The notes beneath the pieces were generated by a model. The model was not told the DNA's origin. It made no database searches and worked only from the letters and a program-made list of their open reading frames with translations. This document shows, piece after piece, positions 1 to 4,418 of a DNA stretch of 5,099 nucleotides; within the stretch, counting starts at the first letter, position 1; every line of letters starts with the position of its first letter. A program made the translations under genes and the position numbers. Origin of the DNA: Candidatus Woesearchaeota archaeon (GTDB lineage: Archaea; Nanobdellota; Nanobdellia; Woesearchaeales; UBA583); NCBI GenBank assembly GCA_007117405.1, contig SKGP01000005.1, positions 1 to 5,099 on the forward strand, given 5' to 3'.

Positions 1-551
1 AATTCTTGTTCTGAAAAAACATTTCCTATTGAGGTTATCTTAAACACTAAGTTATTATTTCCGTTATTTAAAGAATCGTGCACATCTTCAAACACTACAG
101 GTACTAATGTATCATCAACAAATATTTTCCTTTGAGCTCCTGTTTGTTCATCCCTATAATTAATTTCTCCCAAGTCATATGTGGAAAACGATAGAGACTG
201 GCCAGGGTTCAATTCAGCATAAGGCCCACCAGATATATTTATCTTATATACATTTGAAGCATGCTGATTTTGAAAAGTCAATGTTTGGCCAGGGGAAATT
301 TGAATATCACTTATACCCGATGTTAACTCAACAACTTTTACTGGTGCTATAGAGTCCTTTCTTTGAATAAATTGGCCATTCACATGAAGAGAAACTTGTG
401 TTCCCGAGGACGCCATTATTTCAATATCTACAGAACCGGATGGAAAAGAAGTTTGAGACATTTCAAGTTGAGGATATGCAAAGACATTTCCTAAAAGAAA
501 AAATGCAAAAAATACCAATACTGAAAAACTAAATTTCTTTTTAAATACCAC
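1..551 (-). CDS. Secreted/surface protein with cupredoxin-like domain (N-terminal part, runs off the window)
   Basis: The minus strand is open from a GTG at 551-549 to the left edge (183 codons), with a TAA immediately upstream of the GTG. The N-terminus is a classic signal peptide: KKK at residues 4-6, a hydrophobic stretch at about 7-21, and a likely signal peptidase site VFA|YPQ after residue 25. This hydrophobic start supports the GTG; the next Met (31) would remove the signal. Residues about 38-78 look like a beta-rich Ig-like segment (VSLHVNG at 53-59). Residues about 80-146 resemble a cupredoxin/plastocyanin-like sandwich: SPGQTLTF (86-93), LNPGQSLSF (114-122), then a G-x-x-x-Y turn and a final KIFV strand. 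No Cys/His/Met copper-ligand set is visible, so metal binding is doubtful. A further beta-rich segment begins at about 150. The protein is probably exported and anchored or part of the cell surface. The fold call is by eye; the signal peptide is secure. Confidence 0.72.
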   Translation of the reverse strand, partial: MVFKKKFSFSVLVFFAFFLLGNVFAYPQLEMSQTSFPSGSVDIEIMASSGTQVSLHVNGQFIQRKDSIAPVKVVELTSGISDIQISPGQTLTFQNQHASNVYKINISGGPYAELNPGQSLSFSTYDLGEINYRDEQTGAQRKIFVDDTLVPVVFEDVHDSLNNGNNNLVFKITSIGNVFSEQE

Positions 552-574
552 TTAGAAAAAAACTTCAAAATGGG

Positions 575-582
575 ATTTATTA
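575..582 (-). promoter_or_regulatory. Possible TATA box for the secreted-protein gene
   Basis: On the minus strand this reads TAATAAAT, centred about 28 bp upstream of the GTG at 551. It is the weakest of the TATA calls here: the match is imperfect and the spacing slightly longer than for the neighbours. A second A/T box, ATATAAAAAG, lies further upstream at about 584-593. Confidence 0.35.
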
Positions 583-629
583 CTTTTTATATGAACTCAA
601 TAGGGGCAAAAGAGAATAAAAATAAAAGG

Positions 630-639
630 TTTAATAAAT
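630..639 (+). promoter_or_regulatory. BRE/TATA box of the small helical-protein gene
   Basis: TTTAATAAAT is preceded by the purine-rich BRE-like AAAAGG (624-629). The TATA core is centred about 27 bp before the ATG at 661, which puts the expected start site at or within a base or two of that ATG. This predicts a leaderless mRNA. No Shine-Dalgarno sequence precedes the ATG. Confidence 0.6.
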
Positions 640-660
640 GATGAAATCTTAACTATATTT

Positions 661-1122
661 ATGTTTATGACAAATATTCCAAGAAGAAAGATATATGAGA
701 CAATGCTCATATACGAAGATGCAATGATAGATATGCAAATACTTCTTTTAAGCGAAGAGAATTTTGAAAAATTCATAAAAAAATTCAATAAAAAATCAAT
801 TCCACAGTTAAAAAGTTCATTCAAAGAAGTAAAAGCACTTCTTCTTATGTTTTTAGAAAATAGGAAATACCCTTTAGGAAAAGATTTTGAGAGCGATTTA
901 AAGTTGATATTGAAAGATGAAAAAAAATGTGACAGAGAACTTTTAAATAACAAAAATTTTCCTGAAAAATTTAAATATGTAATGGAAGAAACAAACAAAA
1001 CTTTGGAAGAACTAAAGGAAATAAGAAATTACAAAGAAGCAATTTCAATATTTGAAACATTAGATGCATTCAATAGTCATGTTCCAAAAATACTTGAAAT
1101 AAGAAGAGATGAAATTAGATAA
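661..1122 (+). CDS. Small helical protein of unknown function (153 aa)
   Basis: I do not recognise this family. The 153-residue product is Lys/Glu-rich and looks almost entirely alpha-helical. Heptad-like spacing is visible around residues 15-65 and 105-150, and there is no signal peptide, membrane segment, Cys cluster or nucleotide-binding motif. Its base composition matches the neighbours. The ATG at 661 is chosen because the TATA box at 630-639 lies the same distance upstream as in the other genes; the ATG at 667 (residue 3) is a possible alternative. The gene stands alone: divergent from the secreted-protein gene (109 bp apart) and convergent with the nucleotidyltransferase gene, leaving only 4 bp between the two stop codons. 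A cytosolic helical-bundle or protein-binding role is conceivable, but nothing in the sequence shows it. That the reading frame is real is supported by its promoter and length; the overlapping antisense frame lacks comparable support. Confidence 0.8.
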   Translation: MFMTNIPRRKIYETMLIYEDAMIDMQILLLSEENFEKFIKKFNKKSIPQLKSSFKEVKALLLMFLENRKYPLGKDFESDLKLILKDEKKCDRELLNNKNFPEKFKYVMEETNKTLEELKEIRNYKEAISIFETLDAFNSHVPKILEIRRDEIR

Positions 1123-1132
1123 TTTTTTATCT
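1117..1132. terminator. Palindrome with T-tract shared by two convergent genes
   Basis: The arms AGATAA and TTATCT flank a TTTT loop. The structure holds the TAA of the plus-strand gene in the left arm and the TAA of the minus-strand gene in the loop/right arm. On the plus strand, six T (1123-1128) directly follow the stop, which suits archaeal U-tract termination. The 6-bp stem is A/T-rich and weak, so the T-run is probably what matters. Confidence 0.45.
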
Positions 1133-2134
1133 TAAAAAAACTTCGGACTTGTCCGGAATGCTTGTTTTTGATGGTTCTGCAAATAAGACCGCTCTAGTTC
1201 CTATTATTGATGATTCTAAAACAATATTTTCAATTTTGCAATTTGAACTTGCAATTGAATTTTTTATTATACTATCTTTAACAGTAGCCCCACTTCCAAT
1301 TGAGGCGTATGGGCCAATTACACTATTTTCAACAATAGAATCTGAGGCAACATAAGAGGGAGGAATAATAATAGAGGTACCATGTATTCTTGGTTCTTCT
1401 GATAGTGATTTTTTTTCAAGAAAATATTGATTTGCTTCAAGTACACGACCATCCCCACGGCAATCAAACCAAACCTCAACATTTGCTACTTTAACACTAA
1501 GGTCAACCATTTGGATATAATTTTCAATTACTTGAGAAATCTTAAATTTTCCATTTATAGCTATTTTTTTTTCAATTATTTCATCTATAGTTTTTTTTAG
1601 AAGCAAAGATGATTTAAAGTAATATATTCCGCTACAAATAAAATTTGATTTTGGTGTTTCAGGTTTTTCTTCAATTGAGAGAATATCACCATTTTCGCAT
1701 ATTTCAAGAACCCCGCAACATTTTGGATTTGTTACTTTAGATGAAAAAACTAAAAGGTCTGCCTCTTCTCCTTTATGAATTTTTTTGCTTAAATCAAAAT
1801 CAGAAAGACTATTTGCAAAAACAACAAGTAAAGATTCATCGTCAGAAATGTTTTCAAGTCCAACTTTTACGGCACTTGCATCACCATTTCTTTTCTTCTG
1901 ATAAGCAAAAGAAATATTTGTATTGGGATAATTTTTTGTTACATAATTTATAATTAGTTTTTTCTTATAACCAACAACTAATATTACTTCAGTAGGATTT
2001 AATTTTAAACAATGATCAATAACATACTTCAAAACCGGTTTGCCTGCAATTTCTACTAGAGCTTCAGGAATGTCTGAGTGCAATTTTGATTTGAATTTTG
2101 AACCAACACTGGCAACGGGTATGATTACTTTCAT
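1127..2134 (-). CDS. Divergent sugar-phosphate nucleotidyltransferase with left-handed beta-helix; catalytic residues altered
   Basis: This 335-residue protein has the layout of the NDP-sugar pyrophosphorylase family (COG1208/1209, RmlA/GlmU-like), whose members join a sugar 1-phosphate to a nucleotide in the cytosol for glycan synthesis. An N-terminal Rossmann-like domain (1-240) is followed by hexapeptide left-handed beta-helix coils (about 250-318, for example IIIPPS, SVIGPY, ASIGSG). Family landmarks are clear: AGKPVLKYVID (30-40), VILVVGY (50-56), EEKP (155-158), SGIYYF (168-173), WFDC (222-225) and LEANQYFLE (232-240). Several active-site residues are not as expected: G-x-G-T-R is G-S-K (11-13), the P-K pair is P-E (23-24), and the metal-binding Asp of the usual G-D is Asn108 in FANS. 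Lys157 and Asp224 are kept. The ATG at 2134 is chosen because its TATA box lies 26 bp upstream; a longer TTG-start frame would run through that box. The fold is secure; sugar, nucleotide and activity are open. It may be a regulatory or non-catalytic paralogue. Confidence 0.85.
   Translation of the reverse strand: MKVIIPVASVGSKFKSKLHSDIPEALVEIAGKPVLKYVIDHCLKLNPTEVILVVGYKKKLIINYVTKNYPNTNISFAYQKKRNGDASAVKVGLENISDDESLLVVFANSLSDFDLSKKIHKGEEADLLVFSSKVTNPKCCGVLEICENGDILSIEEKPETPKSNFICSGIYYFKSSLLLKKTIDEIIEKKIAINGKFKISQVIENYIQMVDLSVKVANVEVWFDCRGDGRVLEANQYFLEKKSLSEEPRIHGTSIIIPPSYVASDSIVENSVIGPYASIGSGATVKDSIIKNSIASSNCKIENIVLESSIIGTRAVLFAEPSKTSIPDKSEVFLR
1134..1158 (-). terminator. Hairpin plus T7 inside the last codons of the nucleotidyltransferase gene
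   Basis: On the minus strand the arms TTCCGGA and TCCGAAG surround a CAAG loop (stem with one bulged base), one of the few GC-rich stems in this window. It is followed at once by seven T (complement of 1134-1140). This is the form of an intrinsic terminator, but it precedes the stop codon at 1129-1127 and is translated as the C-terminal residues ahead of FLR. Whether it terminates transcription is unknown. Confidence 0.35.
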
Positions 2135-2155
2135 ATTTTTATGAAAATAGTGCGG

Positions 2156-2165
2156 ATATATAAAC
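2156..2165 (-). promoter_or_regulatory. TATA box of the nucleotidyltransferase gene
   Basis: On the minus strand this reads GTTTATATAT, the best TATA match in the window. Its TTTATATA core is centred 26-27 bp upstream of the ATG at 2134, indicating a leaderless or nearly leaderless transcript. This spacing decides the start against the upstream TTG at 2167, which would lie upstream of the transcript. Confidence 0.7.
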
Positions 2166-2172
2166 AAGTCTT

Positions 2173-2194
2173 ATGTGTTCAAAATAAAACACAT
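2173..2194. promoter_or_regulatory. Inverted repeat between divergent promoters, possible operator
   Basis: The arms ATGTGTT (2173-2179) and AACACAT (2188-2194) are a perfect 7-bp dyad with an 8-bp spacer, so arm centres are 15 bp apart. The dyad lies between the two facing TATA boxes, 8 bp upstream of the minus-strand box. That geometry suits a dimeric regulator or factor acting on one or both promoters. No cognate regulator is seen here. Confidence 0.4.
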
Positions 2195-2214
2195 CCTAAG
2201 TTTGTTATGACTAT

Positions 2215-2225
2215 TTTTATAAATA
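2215..2225 (+). promoter_or_regulatory. TATA box of the MoaD/SAMP-like gene
   Basis: The TTTATAAA core (2216-2223) is centred 25-26 bp before the ATG at 2245. A Shine-Dalgarno-like GGGGAGG (2226-2232) lies between the box and the ATG, but it would be upstream of the expected start site and is 12 bases from the ATG. It is therefore unlikely to work in initiation unless transcription starts earlier. Confidence 0.65.
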
Positions 2226-2244
2226 GGGGAGGAAAAGAATAGTT

Positions 2245-2445
2245 ATGGAAGTCTTTATAGAAAGAGATAGTAAAACAATTGAAATAAAACTGGAAAATGA
2301 AATTTTGGTGAAAAAGTTACTGGAAGATTTAAATGTTAGCTTAGAATCAGTCATTATTGTGAAAAATGGGTCAATATGCCTTGAAGAAGAGACTTTATCT
2401 GATAAAGATAAGGTAAAAATCCTTTCTGTAGTTTCAGGGGGGTAA
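2245..2445 (+). CDS. MoaD/ThiS/SAMP-like ubiquitin-fold sulfur carrier
   Basis: This 66-residue protein has the beta-grasp pattern of the MoaD/ThiS family: two N-terminal strands (MEVFIER and KTIEIKL), a helix (about 22-30), a VIIVKNG strand-turn (36-42), acidic EEETL, then a D-K-V-K-I-L strand. It ends exactly in SGG. In this family the terminal Gly-Gly is adenylated by an E1-like enzyme and then carries sulfur as a thiocarboxylate (tRNA 2-thiouridine, molybdopterin or thiamine synthesis), or in archaeal SAMPs is also conjugated to protein lysines. Length is normal for the family. The VVSGG ending and the absence of nearby mo- or thi- genes make a tRNA-thiolation or SAMP role the best guess, with the E1 and thiolase encoded elsewhere. 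It has its own promoter, diverges from the nucleotidyltransferase gene, and is followed by T-rich sequence from about 2448 where transcription may end. Confidence 0.88.
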   Translation: MEVFIERDSKTIEIKLENEILVKKLLEDLNVSLESVIIVKNGSICLEEETLSDKDKVKILSVVSGG

Positions 2446-2544
2446 AAATTTCATTTTATCTCAGTCCTAGAGCAAACAAGGAGTACAAGGAATAAAAGAA
2501 AAATTACTTGAATTATATTTATCTATTGAAAAGTTAATACTAGC

Positions 2545-2554
2545 ATATTTAAAA
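2545..2554 (+). promoter_or_regulatory. TATA box of the coiled-coil protein gene
   Basis: The TATTTAAA core (2546-2553) is centred 25-26 bp before the ATG at 2575, the same spacing as in the other genes. The sequence between the box and the ATG is almost pure A/T with no Shine-Dalgarno sequence, so a leaderless message is expected. Confidence 0.6.
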
Positions 2555-2574
2555 ACATAAAATAAATTATATAT

Positions 2575-3477
2575 ATGAGTCTTAGTTTTTTTGGAAAAAG
2601 TAAAGAAAATGCAGACATGGCCCAAACTGCCGAAATAAAAGAAGCAACTGCCCTTCCAGAGTTTAAAGGGCCTTCAAATGATAATTCTAGTCCACAAATG
2701 TCTCCTTCTCCAGCACAGAATAGTCCTATGGGAAATCCTAGTCCCTTTCCAAGTTCCCCTTCAAATATGCCAGCAAATCCTTTTGAAAATCCGGAGTTTT
2801 CTCACCCAAATCAAATGCAAAATCCACAAGCAAATTCAAATCCATTTTCAAGTCCGTCCTCCCAAGAACATAATGAGTTCAATAATCCCTTTGCAAATCC
2901 TTCACCAAATCAAATGCAAAGTCCACAGACAACACCAATACAGACAAATCAACAAGAAACAAATCCTACTTTTGGAGGTCAAAATGAACAATCTCAGCCA
3001 AACCCATTTAATCAAGCTTCTGGAAATATGAATCAAAATGGAATGGGAGATGTATTTACAAGCATACAAAATGAAGCAAATGCTGGTCAAAGTTTAAACG
3101 AAGAGAAAATTCAAGAAATGATTGATGAAACTATTGAAAAAGTCATTGAAGAAAGATGGGAAAAATTAGTAAGCGGTGTTGAAAAAGTTTTAAAATGGAA
3201 AGAAAAGCAAGAAGCACAAATTAATCTTATAAAAGAAGATATTGTTCATTTAAGGGACGCAATGGAGATTATGGAGAAAAAAATTATTGGAAGGATAAAC
3301 TCATATGATTCAAATATTATGGATGTTAATTCGGAAATAAAAGCTCTTGAAAAAGTGTTTCAAAAAATAACTCCAACACTAATAAATAATGTAAATGAAC
3401 TTTCAAAGATTGCAGATAATCTAAAAACTGGAAAATCAGATGAAGTAACTGAATACCCAAGAAAATTATCTGAATAA
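2575..3477 (+). CDS. Coiled-coil protein with disordered Asn/Pro/Gln/Ser-rich N-terminal half (300 aa)
   Basis: This 300-residue protein has a two-part structure. Residues 1-33 start with MSLSFFGKSK and a short charged stretch. Residues about 34-155 are low complexity, rich in Pro, Asn, Gln and Ser, with four NPF triplets (68, 89, 104, 143) and a duplicated PNQMQ-x-PQ block (78-85 and 111-118); this part should be disordered. Residues about 174-285 are predicted helix/coiled coil: an amphipathic EEKIQEMIDETIEKVIEERW segment, a KWKEKQE break, then heptads up to ELSKIADNLK. The layout recalls the archaeal FlaC/FlaD-like (ArlCE) coiled-coil proteins, and similar proteins occur in DPANN genomes as I recall them, but no archaellum or chemotaxis gene is nearby. 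There is no signal peptide or membrane segment, so it is probably a cytosolic scaffold or adaptor. It converges with radB, the ends overlapping by 12 bp. The start is supported by the TATA box at 2545-2554. Function unknown. Confidence 0.82.
   Translation: MSLSFFGKSKENADMAQTAEIKEATALPEFKGPSNDNSSPQMSPSPAQNSPMGNPSPFPSSPSNMPANPFENPEFSHPNQMQNPQANSNPFSSPSSQEHNEFNNPFANPSPNQMQSPQTTPIQTNQQETNPTFGGQNEQSQPNPFNQASGNMNQNGMGDVFTSIQNEANAGQSLNEEKIQEMIDETIEKVIEERWEKLVSGVEKVLKWKEKQEAQINLIKEDIVHLRDAMEIMEKKIIGRINSYDSNIMDVNSEIKALEKVFQKITPTLINNVNELSKIADNLKTGKSDEVTEYPRKLSE
2806..2927 (+). repeat. In-frame duplication within the low-complexity region
   Basis: A 23-base segment starting CCAAATCAAATGCAAA occurs at 2806-2828 and again at 2905-2927 with one mismatch (A/G at 2822 versus 2921). 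The copies are 99 bp (33 codons) apart, so both read PNQMQ-(N/S)-PQ. The sequence before each copy is also similar (NPF-ENP and NPF-ANP). This is recent duplication or slippage that lengthened the disordered segment. Confidence 0.65.
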
Positions 3478-4149
3478 ATTAAATCCTCTACTTCTTTTTA
3501 TGTGGACAAATCCACTATTGTTTATTTCAAATTCCCTTGTCTCGCCTTCTTTTTTATACTTGTGTTTTTTCAAAGTTATATCTCTAACGGAATCTAATTT
3601 GCCTAACTCAACAATTGTTTTTGACCAATACTCAATAAGACTTCCACCAACCATCTTTTTCTCTTTTGTATCAAAAATAGTATACATTTGATTTGTAACA
3701 ATTATAGGTATATTAAATGTTCTTGAGATTTCTGTTAACAATCTAAGTTGTTCTGCAAGTTCTGAATTTGTTTTTTGAGGACCATCTCCTAGTTTTAATC
3801 TGTAAAGCATAACTATGGAATCGACAATTATCAAACCAACTCTCTTTGAATTTTTTATTTCTTTATTTAAATTAAGTATTAACTTTTTTTGCTGTTCAAA
3901 AGATTTTGGCGAAAAAACAATAATATCAGAAAGGTCTAAATTAGGTTCCATTTGTTTTAATCGTTCTGCAGAAAAACCACCTTCAGTATCAATATAGAAA
4001 ACTTTTTTTTTTGATTTTATACAATTTAAAGCATATTTGAAACAAATTGTAGACTTACCTGAACCAGGAGGGCCATAAAAGGCTGTGATGGTATCGGAAT
4101 CAATTTCACCAATCATTTCATCTATAAAAGTTTCAGATTTAATACCCAT
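3466..4149 (-). CDS. radB: DNA repair and recombination protein RadB
   Basis: This 227-residue protein is a RecA/RadA-family ATPase core without the N-terminal helix-hairpin-helix domain, as is usual for archaeal RadB (about 220-235 residues). Visible motifs are Walker A GPPGSGKST (26-34), YIDTEGGF (52-59), Walker B LIIVDSIVMLYR (106-117), the helix NSELAEQLRLL (128-138), VTNQ (151-154) at the start of the L2 region and GG before the last core strands. RadB is a RadA paralogue that binds DNA and assists RadA in homologous recombination, with weak ATPase and no strand exchange of its own. The ATG at 4149 is preferred because the TATA box lies 26 bp upstream; a TTG at 4161 would add four residues (MSLI) but does not fit that spacing. 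The gene converges on the coiled-coil gene, its last four codons overlapping that gene's 3' end. Confidence 0.92.
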   Translation of the reverse strand: MGIKSETFIDEMIGEIDSDTITAFYGPPGSGKSTICFKYALNCIKSKKKVFYIDTEGGFSAERLKQMEPNLDLSDIIVFSPKSFEQQKKLILNLNKEIKNSKRVGLIIVDSIVMLYRLKLGDGPQKTNSELAEQLRLLTEISRTFNIPIIVTNQMYTIFDTKEKKMVGGSLIEYWSKTIVELGKLDSVRDITLKKHKYKKEGETREFEINNSGFVHIKRSRGFNLFR

Positions 4150-4170
4150 GATTAAACTCAATAAAAACTA

Positions 4171-4180
4171 TTTTAAAAAC
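4171..4180 (-). promoter_or_regulatory. TATA box of radB
   Basis: On the minus strand this reads GTTTTTAAAA. The core is centred 25-26 bp upstream of the ATG at 4149, like the other promoters here. This supports ATG 4149 over TTG 4161 as the start. Confidence 0.6.
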
Positions 4181-4227
4181 ATATCTATGCCAAAATTGAA
4201 AAATATGAGATTATTTTGAAAATTTAT

Positions 4228-4296
4228 TAATCCTTCTGTTAGAAAAGGAATGAAATAGAAAATTACTCTATTAGAAATAGAAATATAAGATAGAAG
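4228..4296. repeat. Possible degenerate third unit of the two-hairpin repeat
   Basis: Two weaker stem-loops lie here: TCCTT/AAGGA around a 9-base loop (4231-4249) and TCTATT/AATAGA around AGA (4267-4281). On the minus strand the first reads TCTAACAGAAGGATT, close to TCTAACAAAGTGATT in the adjacent clear unit. The GGTCGC linker is absent and the spacing is wider, so this is at best a decayed copy. Confidence 0.35.
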
Positions 4297-4355
4297 CAAT
4301 ACTCAAAAATCACTTTGTTAGATTTTTGGTCGCTTATTGAGTAAAACTCAATAAC
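4297..4355. repeat. Two-hairpin repeat, unit 1
   Basis: The unit begins CAATACTCAA. Hairpin A has arms CAAAAATC (4304-4311) and GATTTTTG (4321-4328), an 8-bp perfect stem with a 9-base loop. The linker GTCGC (4329-4333) follows, then hairpin B with arms TTATTGAG (4334-4341) and CTCAATAA (4347-4354) around TAAAA. The layout matches unit 2 feature by feature. Confidence 0.7.
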
Positions 4356-4418
4356 CATACTCAAGAATTTTTGCTTTGCAAATAATTATTGGTCGCTGTT
4401 TATTGTTTCAATAAACAC
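4356..4418. repeat. Two-hairpin repeat, unit 2, overlapping the ATPase stop codon
   Basis: The unit begins CATACTCAAG. Hairpin A has arms 4362-4374 and 4378-4391 (12 pairs, one mismatch, one bulge, TTT loop). The same GTCGC linker (4392-4396) follows, then hairpin B with arms TGTTTATTG (4397-4405) and CAATAAACA (4409-4417), a perfect 9-bp stem with a TTT loop. Hairpin B contains the TAA and the last codons of the minus-strand ATPase gene. Confidence 0.7.

Noticed and set aside
597..998. Minus-strand 133-codon frame opposite the small helical protein
   Set aside because: Phe/Ser/Ile-rich composition is typical of the complement of an AT-rich, Lys/Glu-rich gene; there is no promoter at the right distance and its coding neighbour explains it.
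2135..2167. Eleven-residue N-terminal extension of the nucleotidyltransferase from TTG 2167
   Set aside because: It runs through the TATA box at 2156-2165, and the family starts directly with MKVIIPVA.
2226..2232. GGGGAGG as a working Shine-Dalgarno site for the MoaD-like gene
   Set aside because: It lies directly after the TATA core, so it would be upstream of the expected transcript start, and its 12-base spacing to the ATG is long.
2776..3012. NPF triplets as eukaryotic EH-domain ligands
   Set aside because: EH domains are eukaryotic; in an Asn/Pro-rich archaeal segment the triplets may arise by composition and duplication.
2678..3031. Plus-strand frame inside the low-complexity region of the coiled-coil gene
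   Set aside because: It is a frame-shifted shadow of the repetitive Asn/Pro/Gln codons, with no start signal of its own.
4150..4161. Four-residue RadB extension from TTG 4161
   Set aside because: The TATA box fits the ATG at 4149, and no alternative box fits 4161.
4297..4418. The hairpin repeats as a CRISPR array
   Set aside because: Only two or three imperfect units, no identical repeats of fixed length separated by unique spacers, and no cas genes in the window.
4228..4418. IS200/IS605 end hairpins or a complete insertion sequence
   Set aside because: No transposase or TnpB frame nearby, no visible target duplication, and the hairpins occur as a tandem array rather than at two ends of an element.
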